Origin: Hymenobacter swuensis DY53
GTDB taxonomy: Bacteria; Bacteroidota; Bacteroidia; Cytophagales; Hymenobacteraceae
Direction: 5' to 3'
DNA: 64,000 nucleotides
Assembly: GCF_000576555.1 (NCBI RefSeq)
Contig: NZ_CP007145.1
Span: 4,796,501 to 4,860,500 of the forward strand
Below the pieces are notes generated by a model, which worked only from the letters and a program-made list of their open reading frames with translations, searched no databases and was not told where the DNA came from. Each line of letters starts with the position of its first letter. Position 1 is the stretch's first letter. Made by a program: the position numbers and the translations under genes. Positions 17,143 through 26,700 of the stretch are shown one piece after another.

Positions 17143-18549
17143 TTAGCTCGGAATGATGGCCCGGAATAGCAGGAACAATCCGCCGGCCAGCGTCATCGTC
17201 ACGGGTAGGGTGAGTACCCAGGCCAGGGCAATGTTGCGGATCATCTGGGGGTTCAGGTTCTTGATGCCGCGGTTGGCCACCATGCTGCCGGCAATGGCCG
17301 ACGACAGGACGTGGGTGGTAGAAACAGGCAGGCCGAACTGGGTGTTCACTCCAATCATGGCGGCGGCTACCAGTTCCGACGACGCACCCTGCGCGTACGT
17401 CAGGTGCTCCTTCCCGATTCGCTCCCCGATGGTTTTCACGATGCGCTTCCAGCCCACCATCGTACCAATACCCAAGGACAGGGCCACCATGAAGGAAACC
17501 TCCCAGGGCGCGTAGTCCGTGAAAGTGCGCATCTGCTTGATGCTGTCCTCGAAGGTGGTGCGGTCGGCGGTGCTCAGGGGCACTTTGTCGCTGGAGGTAA
17601 GTTTCTTGGCGCGGTTGTTCAGCAACAGAATGGCCTTGCGGATTTCGAAGCGGGCCGTTTCGGGCAGTTGCTTCACGTCGGTTTTACCGGCGAAAATCTG
17701 GTCCAGTGTGCTTGTCTGGGTCCGGATGTCGGCCAGCAGCTTGCTGTCGGCTTCGCTCAGGCCGTTCACGTTCACCTTGTTCATCACCATTTCCACGTTG
17801 GTCAGCGACGCGCGCATATCCAGCGGGTTCAGCTTGGAGTTCAGGGCAAAGTGAATGGGCACGATGCCGATGAGAATCAGCATGATCAGGCCCACGCCCT
17901 TCTGGCCGTCGTTGGAGCCGTGGAAGAAGCTCACCAGCGTGCAGGTGGCAATCAGAATCAGACGAATCCAGAGGGGTGGCGGCTTGCGCTTGTGGGGCTC
18001 TTTAAAGATGGACTTGTTGGCCACAAACCGCTTCAACAGAAACATCATGATGATGGTCAGCGAGAAGCCGAAGATGGGGCTGATCAGCAGAGAAGCCATG
18101 GTTTCGCCGGCTTTGCCCCAGTTCACGGCTGCTCCGTTCGACTCGGGCAGCAGGGAGTAGGCAATGCCCACGCCTAAGATGGACCCAATGAGGGCGTGCG
18201 ACGACGACGAGGGCAGGCCGTAATACCAGGTGCCTACGTTCCAGATGATGGCCGCAATGATAAGCGCGCCCACCATAGCAATGCCGTGGTACACGTTCTG
18301 ATCTACGAGGCTTTCCACCGGCAGCAGGTACACGATGCCCATGGCCACCGCAATACCGCCCGTAAGCACCCCGATGAAGTTCCAGAAGCCCGACCACACC
18401 ACGGCCACCCAGGGCCGCAGCGTGTTGGTGTAAATCACCGTAGCCACCGCGTTGGCCGTATCGTGGAAGCCGTTTACAAATTCAAACGCGCAGGCTGCTA
18501 CCAGACAGGCAATCAGCAGCAGCAGCACATGAGGCTCTAAGCCAAACAT
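17143..18549 (-). CDS. pit: PiT family inorganic phosphate transporter
   Basis: 468 residues, multi-spanning. Both PiT family repeats are visible: GFHDTANAVATVIYTNTL near the N-terminus (GANDVANA-type motif) and GVNTQFGLPVSTTHVLSSAIAGSM near the C-terminus. GSNDGQKGVG marks the inner loop region. Between the halves is a soluble insert of roughly 100 residues (about 240-340) with charged helices, as in other Bacteroidota PiT proteins. PiT proteins couple phosphate (or metal-phosphate) uptake to protons or sodium. The gene has its own well-formed promoter and shares a terminator with the gene at 16446. Confidence 0.96.
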   Translation of the reverse strand: MFGLEPHVLLLLIACLVAACAFEFVNGFHDTANAVATVIYTNTLRPWVAVVWSGFWNFIGVLTGGIAVAMGIVYLLPVESLVDQNVYHGIAMVGALIIAAIIWNVGTWYYGLPSSSSHALIGSILGVGIAYSLLPESNGAAVNWGKAGETMASLLISPIFGFSLTIIMMFLLKRFVANKSIFKEPHKRKPPPLWIRLILIATCTLVSFFHGSNDGQKGVGLIMLILIGIVPIHFALNSKLNPLDMRASLTNVEMVMNKVNVNGLSEADSKLLADIRTQTSTLDQIFAGKTDVKQLPETARFEIRKAILLLNNRAKKLTSSDKVPLSTADRTTFEDSIKQMRTFTDYAPWEVSFMVALSLGIGTMVGWKRIVKTIGERIGKEHLTYAQGASSELVAAAMIGVNTQFGLPVSTTHVLSSAIAGSMVANRGIKNLNPQMIRNIALAWVLTLPVTMTLAGGLFLLFRAIIPS

Positions 18550-18585
18550 AAAGGGGGGATTGGTGAAGATTCAGTTTTCGGCAAC

Positions 18586-18615
18586 CAAAGGTACTGCCGC
18601 CCTAAGGGGGCGCAA
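18586..18615 (-). promoter_or_regulatory. -33/-7 promoter of the phosphate transporter gene
   Basis: On the - strand: TTG (18613-18615), a 19-base spacer, then TACCTTTG (18586-18593). This is the textbook Bacteroidota primary sigma spacing. The -7 box lies about 36 bases before the start codon. Confidence 0.8.
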
Positions 18616-18784
18616 GATTATGAAATTGTTACCGCACTGCCCCGATGGCCGGCCGGTTGAGCCGCTAAACGCAGGCGGCCAGCATTGGTTGAGGTGGGCC
18701 GGGGTAGGCAAGATAAAATCCTGACAGGCAGTCTGTCCGGGCTATTTCTGCGGCCCTGGCTAGGCTACTAGCGTGGGCTTTAGC

Positions 18785-18792
18785 TACTTTTG
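18785..18792 (+). promoter_or_regulatory. -7 promoter box of glyQS
   Basis: TACTTTTG is a full TAnnTTTG match. It gives a leader of about 120 bases that contains the inverted repeat at 18802-18909. Confidence 0.6.
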
Positions 18793-18801
18793 CCCAGATT
18801 C

Positions 18802-18909
18802 AGAAGTGAGAATCGAGAAGTAAGAGGTGAGAAAGGAAACGGCACCTGAGGCCGAAGTACCCACAAACCGGTTCAACTCTCAGTTCTCACTTCTCGCCTC
18901 TCACTTCTC
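18802..18909. repeat. Imperfect inverted repeat in the glyQS leader
   Basis: The left arm (18802-18833, AGAAGTGAGAATCGAGAAG-type) pairs imperfectly with the right arm (18876-18909, CTCACTTCTCGCCTCTCACTTCTC-type). The spacer contains CTGAGGCCGAAGT, which recurs at about 27356 in front of lspA together with a similar CTCACTTCTC run. This looks like a dispersed intergenic element. Confidence 0.65.
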
Positions 18910-18917
18910 TATACAGT

Positions 18918-20435
18918 ATGAGCAACGAGCAGAAACCCGCCGCCACAGCCGAAAACACCCTGGCTGATATCGTGTCGCACGCCAAGGAATACGGCTTCGT
19001 ATTCCCTTCCTCGGAAATCTACGACGGTCTGGCCGCCGTGTACGACTACGGCCCCAACGGCGTGGAGCTCAAGAACAACCTCAAGCAGCTCTGGTGGAAG
19101 GCCATGACCCAGCTCAACCAGAACGTGGTAGGCATTGATGCGGCCATCTTCATGCACCCGCTTACCTGGAAAGCCTCCGGCCACGTCGATGGCTTTTCGG
19201 ACCCGATGATTGACAACCTCGACAGCAAGAAGCGCTACCGCGCCGACGTGCTGCTGGAAGACAAAGCCGCCGAATACGAAAAGAACGGCGAGCTGGCCCG
19301 TGCCGAAACCCTGCTGGCCGAAATGGGCCGCCTGCTCACGGCCGAGGACCTGGCCGGGGTGAAGCAGCTCATCATCGATGAGAAAATCATCTGCCCGGTT
19401 TCCAAAACTGGCAACTGGACCGATGTGCGCCAGTTCAACCTGATGTTCTCGACCCAGATCGGGGCCGTGGCTGAGGGCTCGAACCAGATTTACCTGCGCC
19501 CCGAAACGGCTCAGGGCATCTTCGTGAACTTCCTGAACGTGCAGAAGTCGGCGCGCCAGAAGGTGCCGTTTGGTATTGCCCAGATCGGGAAGGCCTTCCG
19601 CAACGAGATTGTGGCCCGGCAGTTCATCTTCCGCATGCGGGAGTTCGAGCAGATGGAAATGCAGTTCTTCGTGCGCCCTGGCACCGAGGGCGAGTGGTAC
19701 GACAAGTGGAAGGCTACCCGTCGCCGTTGGCACGAGGTAATGGGCCTGCCCGCCGAAAAGCTCCGCTTCCACGACCACGAAAAGCTGGCCCACTACGCCA
19801 AGGCGGCCGTGGATATCGAGTATGAATTCCCCTTCGGCTTCAAGGAAATCGAGGGCATCCACTCCCGCTCCGACTTCGACCTGACCCAGCACCAGACGCT
19901 GAGCCGCAAGAAGCAGAACTACTTCGACAACGACATCAACCCCGAAACCGGCAAGCCCTACGGTAACTACGTGCCCTACGTGGTAGAAACCTCGGTAGGC
20001 GCCGACCGCCTGTTCCTGGCCACGCTCTGCCAGGCGTTTCAGGAGGAAACCATTACGGAAGGCGAAGGCGAGGAGCAGAAAACCAAAACCCGCAAGCTGC
20101 TGCGCCTTCACCCGGCCGTGGCCCCGGTGAAGGCTGCCATCTTCCCGCTGGTAAAAAAGGACGGTCTGCCCGAGAAGGCCAACGAAATCTACAACCAGCT
20201 GCACTTTGATTTCCGGGTGGTGGTAGAGGAGAAAGACAGCATCGGCACACGCTACACTCGCCAGGACCTCATCGGTACGCCCTTCTGCATTGCCGTTGAC
20301 CACCAGACGCTGGAGGATAACACCGTGACCGTGCGCCACCGCGACTCCCGCGAGCAGACCCGCATGGCTATTTCGGAACTGCGTAGCTACATTGGGGAAG
20401 CCGTGAGCCTCTCTCGTATTTTCGAGCAGTTGTAG
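18918..20435 (+). CDS. glyQS: Glycine--tRNA ligase, homodimeric type
   Basis: 505 residues. It is a class II aminoacyl-tRNA synthetase of the alpha2 type (eukaryotic/archaeal-like), charging tRNA-Gly. Visible features are the family start SHAKEYGFVFPSSEIYDGLA, the motif-2 region FRNEIVARQFIFRMREFEQMEMQFF with its invariant Arg, the flipping-region ETAQGIF, the motif-3 side VVETSVGADRLFLA, and a C-terminal anticodon-binding domain with VEEKDSIGTRYTRQD. Start at ATG 18918, right after an intergenic inverted repeat. It is monocistronic, ending in a strong terminator shared with the convergent gene. Confidence 0.97.
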   Translation: MSNEQKPAATAENTLADIVSHAKEYGFVFPSSEIYDGLAAVYDYGPNGVELKNNLKQLWWKAMTQLNQNVVGIDAAIFMHPLTWKASGHVDGFSDPMIDNLDSKKRYRADVLLEDKAAEYEKNGELARAETLLAEMGRLLTAEDLAGVKQLIIDEKIICPVSKTGNWTDVRQFNLMFSTQIGAVAEGSNQIYLRPETAQGIFVNFLNVQKSARQKVPFGIAQIGKAFRNEIVARQFIFRMREFEQMEMQFFVRPGTEGEWYDKWKATRRRWHEVMGLPAEKLRFHDHEKLAHYAKAAVDIEYEFPFGFKEIEGIHSRSDFDLTQHQTLSRKKQNYFDNDINPETGKPYGNYVPYVVETSVGADRLFLATLCQAFQEETITEGEGEEQKTKTRKLLRLHPAVAPVKAAIFPLVKKDGLPEKANEIYNQLHFDFRVVVEEKDSIGTRYTRQDLIGTPFCIAVDHQTLEDNTVTVRHRDSREQTRMAISELRSYIGEAVSLSRIFEQL

Positions 20436-20455
20436 GGGTGAGTACCTATAAAAAC

Positions 20456-20491
20456 CAGAAAGGCCGCCGGAGCAATCCGGCGGCCTTTCTG
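20456..20491. terminator. Bidirectional intrinsic terminator after glyQS
   Basis: A perfect 16-bp stem CAGAAAGGCCGCCGGA/TCCGGCGGCCTTTCTG with a GCAA tetraloop lies between two convergent genes. Confidence 0.9.
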
Positions 20492-20516
20492 CGTATAAGG
20501 GTGGTGTGTGACAAGG

Positions 20517-20915
20517 CTAGTTCTCGCTCAGCCACTGGGTAGCGTCGCGGCGGGAGGTGAAGTAGTTGAACTCCACGCGGGCCGGGGGCCGGGTGGTGGA
20601 GGCAATGGAGTTGCCCACCTGGTACTGGTATTGGCCTTCAGATACCACGGCCGCAATGAACAGCGGCCGGTGGGCCTGCTCAGCCAGCATATCGGCGAGG
20701 GGGCCGAGTAGCTCGTCGGCTTCGTCGGTGGGTGGGGCGTTGCGTTTGAGGTCCAGCAGGAGCTTGCCCACGTTCTGGGCCAGCATTTCCTCCAGGGCAC
20801 GCTGATACGCCTGACCAAACGACACCGACAAGCGGGTGGCATTGTAGCTCAAGTGTAAAGTCTCAGAAACCGGATTGTAGGTCAAAGACGCATCCGGGGA
20901 ATTGTACAAAGTCAT
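20517..20915 (-). CDS. Small STAS/SpoIIAA-like protein, paralogue of the protein at 268-675
   Basis: 132 residues with no signal peptide or membrane helix. It has LHLSY, a strand LLLDLKRN, an acidic helix, and a C-terminal FTSRRDATQWLSEN. The order and spacing match the protein at 268-675 (LHLSY, LIDLRS, FTEEQMAQQWLQHG). The STAS-like call is from the pattern only; the serine used for phosphorylation in true SpoIIAA proteins cannot be identified. Its start faces an unusually AT-rich 230-base intergenic region that it shares with the RND gene. Confidence 0.72.
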   Translation of the reverse strand: MTLYNSPDASLTYNPVSETLHLSYNATRLSVSFGQAYQRALEEMLAQNVGKLLLDLKRNAPPTDEADELLGPLADMLAEQAHRPLFIAAVVSEGQYQYQVGNSIASTTRPPARVEFNYFTSRRDATQWLSEN

Positions 20916-21126
20916 GACAAAGGGAAAATAACAAGCAATGCGCAGAATAATGCTATTATTTAATATCGCAACGCATTGAAGGTGGTATACTTACGATATA
21001 TAAGTCATAAAATGTTCCCTATATTCTGAATAAAAATTGGATTTTCCAACTAGCGGTGCTGGGCAAACTGCTCTTGGCAGGCGGGGTTACTGGCTGAGGC
21101 TCACCGCATAGCTGACCGGGGTTGCG
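20916..21126. promoter_or_regulatory. AT-rich divergent promoter region
   Basis: About 100 bases (20925-21045) are much richer in A/T than the surroundings (for example AATAATGCTATTATTTAATA). It separates the - strand STAS-like gene from the + strand RND gene. No clear inverted operator is visible. Confidence 0.4.
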
Positions 21127-21134
21127 TACCTTTG
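21127..21134 (+). promoter_or_regulatory. -7 promoter box of the RND transporter gene
   Basis: TACCTTTG is a perfect TAnnTTTG box, 18 bases before ATG 21152. It fixes the start codon choice. Confidence 0.75.
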
Positions 21135-21151
21135 CTGCATTTTACCGGCCT

Positions 21152-23590
21152 ATGTGGAGAAACCTCGCCTTGTTCGTCATCAAAAACCGTCGCCTGCTGG
21201 TTGGGCTGCTGGCCCTCATCACCGTATTCATGGGCTGGCAGGCCCGGAAGATTGAGATGACTTACGACTTTGCCCAAGTGGTGAGCCCCACCGACCCGGA
21301 CATGGTGTATTTCCAGCAGTTCAAGCGCACCTTCGGGGAGGACGGTAACGTGCTGGTGCTGGGTATGCAGGATAGCTCGGTGTACCGGCTGGGCAACTTT
21401 AATGAGTTGCGCACCCTCACCGACACGCTTAGCCGGGTAGAAGGGGTAAACGGGATTCTGGGCGTGACGCGGCTACCAAGGTTGGTGAAGGACACGGCTA
21501 CCCAGACCTTCCGGGCCGAGCCGATTTTTCGCAATTTCCCCCGCACGCAGCCCGAGTTGGATTCGCTGATGCGGGTGGTGAATGCCCAGGAATTCTACAA
21601 AGGCCAATTGATTTCGCCTACCACCGGGGCCACGCTGCTGGCCCTGACGATGGACCCCAAGTACCTGAATTCCAGTCGACGCGAGGCCGTGATGCAGGAA
21701 ATTTTGGGCCACGCCGAGCGGTTTCAGCAGAAAACGGGCATCAAGATGCACTACGCCGGCCTGCCCTACGTGCGGGCCACGATGACCACCAAGGTGGCGT
21801 CGGAAATGAAGCTGTTCGTGGCCCTCACTATTGTGATGATGGCCGTCACACTACTCATGTTCTTCCGGACGTGGTCGGCAGTGGTATTTCCGTTGCTGAT
21901 TGTGCTGATTGTGGTTACCTGGTGCATCGGCTCAATGGTGCTGATGGGCTACAAGATCAACCTGCTCACGGGGCTGATTCCGAGTATCATCATCGTCATT
22001 GGCATTCCCAACTGTACCTACCTGCTCAGCCGCTACCATTACGACTACCGCAAATCGGGAAATCAGGTGCTGGCTATGGCCCGAGTGGTGCGTAAAATCG
22101 GACTGGTCACGCTTATGAACAACACCACCACGGCCATCGGATTCGTGGTGTTCTGCTTCACCAACATTGCCATCCTCTATCAGTTCGGACTGGTAGCCAC
22201 GGTCAATATTTTCGTAGCCTTTGCGGTATCGTTTATTCTGATGCCGATTGTGTTCACCATTCTGCCGCCGCCCACACCCAAGCAGCTGGAGCACCTGGAG
22301 GCCAAGCCGCTGATGAAGCTGCTGGAATTCTTCGATTACTTGGTATTAGAGCGCCGCCGGACGGTGTACCTGGCGGCCCTGGCTTTTATGGTACTGGCCT
22401 CGTTTGGGGTGGCGAAGGTGAAATCGGTATCCTACATGGTGGATGATTTGCCCAAAGACTCGTCGGTAAATTCCGATCTGAAGTTTTTCGAGCAGCATTT
22501 CAACGGTGTGATGCCCCTGGAAATGGTGGTAGATACGGGCCGGCCCAAGGGAATTCTTAAGTTGAAAAATCTGGAGCGTATTGACCGGCTGGAGAAGTTT
22601 CTGCGCACGCAGCCGGTTCTGACCACCCCGGTCAGCATCGTGACGTTCCTGAAGGCCGCCACGCAGTCGTTCTACAACGGTGACCCTGCGTACTACCGCC
22701 TGCCCGACAACGACGAGAAGAATTTTGTGCTGAGCTATCTGGCTCGCTCCCAATCGGTAGAAGGTGGAGAAGGTCAGCTAACCAACAAGCTGCTGCGCTC
22801 CTTTACCGATAGCACCGGCCAGCGGGCCCGTATTTCGCTGAAAATTGCCGACATCGGCTCCCACAACCTCGACACGCTCATCAACAACCGTATCAAACCC
22901 GAAATCGACAAGATTTTCAAGGAAACGGGTATGAGTGTAAAGTTGACGGGCACAACCATCATCTTTACCAAAGGCAACGAATACCTGATTGGTACGCTCA
23001 AGGAAAGCCTACTGATTGCCTTTGCGCTGGTAGGGCTGGTGGTGCTGATTCTGTTTCGCAGCATTCGGGCGGTGTTCTTTACACTGCTGCCCAACTTTTT
23101 CACGCTGCTGCTTACGGGCGGCATTATGGGCTACTTCGGCATCCCGCTCAAGCCCAGCACGGCCCTGATTTTTAGTATTGCGCTGGGCATTGATGGCGAC
23201 AACTCCATCCATCTGCTGGCCAAGTTCCGGCAGGAAATGGCCGTGAACGGGCGCCGCGTGAAGGCCGCCATCAGCACCACCCTGAGCGAGGCGGGTACCA
23301 GCATGATTTACACCAGCATCGTGCTGTTTCTGGGCTTCTCGGTGTTTGCCTTCTCAGAGTTTGGCGGCACGAAGGCCCTGGGCCTGCTGATGTCGGCCAG
23401 CCTGCTCATCACCAACTTCTCCAACCTGATTCTGCTGCCCTGCCTGCTGGTCACCTTCGAGCACGGCGTGGATGAAGAAACCATCGACCAGTCGGGTATC
23501 AAGCACTACGACGACAACTACCACGAGGAAGACGACGACCTGGAGCTCAACCTGAGCCGCATGCAGGTGCAGCCGAAACTGAACGGTTAG
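21152..23590 (+). CDS. RND/MMPL family exporter
   Basis: 812 residues from ATG 21152; the open frame reaches 21122, but the promoter box lies in between. Two halves each have one N-terminal helix, a periplasmic domain of about 200 residues and a bundle of five helices, giving 12 membrane segments. The first half has GLIPSIIIVIGIPNCTYLLSRYHYDYRK and the second SIALGIDGDNSIHLLAKFRQEM, the two GxxxD/N-type core helices of MMPL/HAE3 (hopanoid exporter) proteins. It probably moves lipids or other hydrophobic compounds across the inner membrane. There is no adjacent membrane-fusion protein or outer-membrane channel. The tail is acidic (HEEDDDLELN). Confidence 0.92.
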   Translation: MWRNLALFVIKNRRLLVGLLALITVFMGWQARKIEMTYDFAQVVSPTDPDMVYFQQFKRTFGEDGNVLVLGMQDSSVYRLGNFNELRTLTDTLSRVEGVNGILGVTRLPRLVKDTATQTFRAEPIFRNFPRTQPELDSLMRVVNAQEFYKGQLISPTTGATLLALTMDPKYLNSSRREAVMQEILGHAERFQQKTGIKMHYAGLPYVRATMTTKVASEMKLFVALTIVMMAVTLLMFFRTWSAVVFPLLIVLIVVTWCIGSMVLMGYKINLLTGLIPSIIIVIGIPNCTYLLSRYHYDYRKSGNQVLAMARVVRKIGLVTLMNNTTTAIGFVVFCFTNIAILYQFGLVATVNIFVAFAVSFILMPIVFTILPPPTPKQLEHLEAKPLMKLLEFFDYLVLERRRTVYLAALAFMVLASFGVAKVKSVSYMVDDLPKDSSVNSDLKFFEQHFNGVMPLEMVVDTGRPKGILKLKNLERIDRLEKFLRTQPVLTTPVSIVTFLKAATQSFYNGDPAYYRLPDNDEKNFVLSYLARSQSVEGGEGQLTNKLLRSFTDSTGQRARISLKIADIGSHNLDTLINNRIKPEIDKIFKETGMSVKLTGTTIIFTKGNEYLIGTLKESLLIAFALVGLVVLILFRSIRAVFFTLLPNFFTLLLTGGIMGYFGIPLKPSTALIFSIALGIDGDNSIHLLAKFRQEMAVNGRRVKAAISTTLSEAGTSMIYTSIVLFLGFSVFAFSEFGGTKALGLLMSASLLITNFSNLILLPCLLVTFEHGVDEETIDQSGIKHYDDNYHEEDDDLELNLSRMQVQPKLNG

Positions 23591-23599
23591 TATGAACCA

Positions 23600-23696
23600 A
23601 CGTCATGCTGAGCTTGCCGAAGCATCTCGCGTGCTGACACAGGATTACCAACTTAACATCAGCACGCGAGATGCTTCGGCAAGCTCAGCATGACGT
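23600..23696. repeat. REPIN-like palindromic repeat, copy D (perfect 38-bp arms)
   Basis: Arms 23600-23637 and 23659-23696 are exact inverted copies with a 21-base spacer. Each arm contains an internal hairpin ATGCT/AGCAT with an 11-base loop, then CTCGCGTGCTGA. Compared with copy B, the internal stem carries two compensatory base-pair changes. Confidence 0.95.
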
Positions 23697-23724
23697 GCTG
23701 ATAGTTACTACTACAAGCAAAGAA

Positions 23725-26700
23725 ATGAACTACCCCGAATTCAAGCAGCCGCTCAACTACGGCCAGGTCGGCACCGATATCCTGGCGTGGTGGAAGCAGA
23801 ACGGCATCTTTGAGAAAAGCGTGAGCACCCGCGAAGGGCAGCCCACGTTCGTGTTTTACGAGGGCCCGCCTTCGGCCAACGGCGCCCCCGGCATCCACCA
23901 CGTGATGGCCCGGACGGTGAAGGACATCTTCTGCCGCTACCAGACGCTGCTGGGCAAGCAGGTGCACCGCAAAGGCGGCTGGGACACCCATGGCCTGCCT
24001 ATCGAGCTGCAGGTGGAAAAGGAGCTGGGTATCACCAAGGAAGATATCGGCAAGAAAATCAGCATCGAGGACTACAACCAGCGCTGCCGGGAGACTGTCA
24101 TGCGCTTCAAGGCCCAGTGGGACGACCTCACCGAGAAAATGGGCTACTGGGTGGACCTCGACGACCCCTATATCACCTTCGAGCCCGAGTACATCGAGAG
24201 CTGCTGGGCGCTGCTCAAGAAGCTCTACGACAAGGGCCTGCTCTACAAAGGCTACACCATCCAGCCCTACTCCCCGGCCGCCGGCACCGGCCTGTCGTCG
24301 CACGAGCTCAACCAGCCCGGCACCTACCGCGACGTGAAGGACACGACGGTGGTGGCCCAGTTCAAGGTGAAGCGCGACGAGAAGTCGGAGCCGTTGTTTG
24401 GCAACGTGCAGCTCGATGAAGTGCCGTTGGCTGCCCTCTACGGCGACAATGCCTCGGAGCCGGACGTGTACATCTTGGCCTGGACGACTACGCCCTGGAC
24501 CCTGCCCGCCAACACCGGGCTGGCTGTGGGCAAGAACATCCCGTACGTGCTGGTGAGCACCTTCAACCCCTACACCTACGCGCCCATCCGGGTGGTGCTG
24601 GCGGAGGCGCTGGTGGGCAAATACTTCTCGGAGAAGGGCAAAGAAGCTTCGTTTGAGGACTTCAAGCCCGGTGACAAAGTGCTGCCCTGGCGCATCGAAA
24701 ACACCTTCAAAGGCGCCGACCTCGTGGGCATCAACTACGAGCGGCTGTTCGGCCAGAACAAAGGCTATCCGGCGTTTGAGGGCGAGGAAAACGCCTTCCG
24801 CGTCATCAACGGCGACTTCGTAACCACCGAGGATGGTACCGGCATCGTGCACATCTCGCCCACGTTTGGTGCCGATGACTTCCGGGCTGCCCAACTGGCC
24901 GGCGTGCCCGCCCTGCTGGTAGCCGACGACGAAGGCAAGCTCGGCCCCATCGTGGACCGCACGGGCCGCTACGTGGCCCAGATGGGCGAATTCGGCGGCC
25001 GTTGGGTGAAAAACTACGACGGCCACGATGAGTCGGACGCCGACTATAAGACTCTTGACGAAAGCATTGCCATCCGCATGAAAGGCGACGGCACGGCCTT
25101 CAAAGTGGAGAAGTACGAGCACACCTACCCGCACTGCTGGCGCACCGACAAGCCCGTGCTCTATTACCCGCTCGACTCCTGGTTTATCAAAACCACGGCG
25201 GTGAAAGACCGGCTCATCGAGCTCAACAAAACCATCAACTGGCAGCCCGCCAGCACCGGCACCGGCCGCTTCGGCAACTGGCTGGAAAACCTGGTGGACT
25301 GGAACCTGAGCCGCTCGCGCTACTGGGGCACGCCCCTGCCCATCTGGCGCACCCAGGACGGCTCGGAGGAAATCTGCATCGGCTCAATCGAGCAGCTGAA
25401 CGCCGAAATCGAGAAGGCCGTCGCCGCCGAAGTCATGACCCACAACCCCTACCAGCTGGTGGACGGCAACTGGGTGATGGCCAACGGCTCGACGGACCAA
25501 ACCGCCAAAATCGACCTGCACCGGCCCTACGTGGACGACATCTTCCTGGTGTCGCCCTCGGGCCAGCCCATGTACCGCGAAACCGACCTCATCGACGTGT
25601 GGTTCGACAGCGGTGCCATGCCCTACGCCCAGTGGCACTATCCGATTGAAAACGAAGGGCAGTTCCAGAAGAACTTCCCCGCCGATTTCATTGCCGAAGG
25701 CGTGGACCAGACCCGCGGCTGGTTCTTCACCCTGCACGCGCTGGCCGTGATGCTGGAAGACTCGGTGGCCTACAAAAACGTGATGGCCAACGGCTTGGTA
25801 TTGGACAAGAACGGTAACAAGATGAGCAAGCGCCTCGGCAACGCCGTGGACCCGTTTGCCACCATCCAGCAGTTCGGCCCCGACGCCACGCGCTGGTACA
25901 TGATTGCCAACGCCCAGCCCTGGGACAACCTCAAGTTCGACGTGGCCGGTATCACGGAGGTGCAGCGCCGCTTCTTTGGCACGCTCTTCAACACCTACTC
26001 GTTCTACGCCCTCTACGCCAACCTCGACGGCTTCCAGGCCCGGGAGTTTGACCGCACGCCGCACGCCGAGCTAAGCGAGCTGGACCGCTGGATTCTGAGC
26101 AAGCTCCAGTCGCTGATTCTGGAAGTGCGCGGCCACTACGATAGCTACGACCCCACGAAGGCCGCCCGCGCCATCCAGGATTTCGTGACCGACCAGCTCT
26201 CCAACTGGCACGTGCGCCTCTCGCGCCGCCGCTTCTGGAAGGGCGAGCTGACCGCCGACAAGCGCGCCGCCTACGAAACCCTGCAGGAATGCCTGGTGGT
26301 AGTGTCGCAGCTCATGGCCCCGATTGCGCCCTTCTTCGCCGAGTGGCTCTACCAAAACATGACCAACGGCATGCGCGCCGAAGCCATCGAGCGCAACACC
26401 CCGCTGGCCGCCGAATCGGTGCACCTGACTTTGCTGGTGGAGGCCGACGAAGCCCGCATCGACAAGGCGCTGGAGGAGCGGATGGAGCTGGCTCAGCGCA
26501 TTTCTTCGCTCACGCACTCGCTCCGCAAGAAGTCGGTGCTGAAGGTGCGGCAGCCGCTGCAGCGCATCCTGGTGCCGGTATTCAACGATTCCACCCGCGC
26601 CCAGGTGGCCTTGGTGGAAGATCTGATCTGCGCCGAGGTGAACGTGAAGCACGTAGAGTTCCTCGATGATGCCAGCGGCGTGCTGGTGAAGTCGGTGAAG

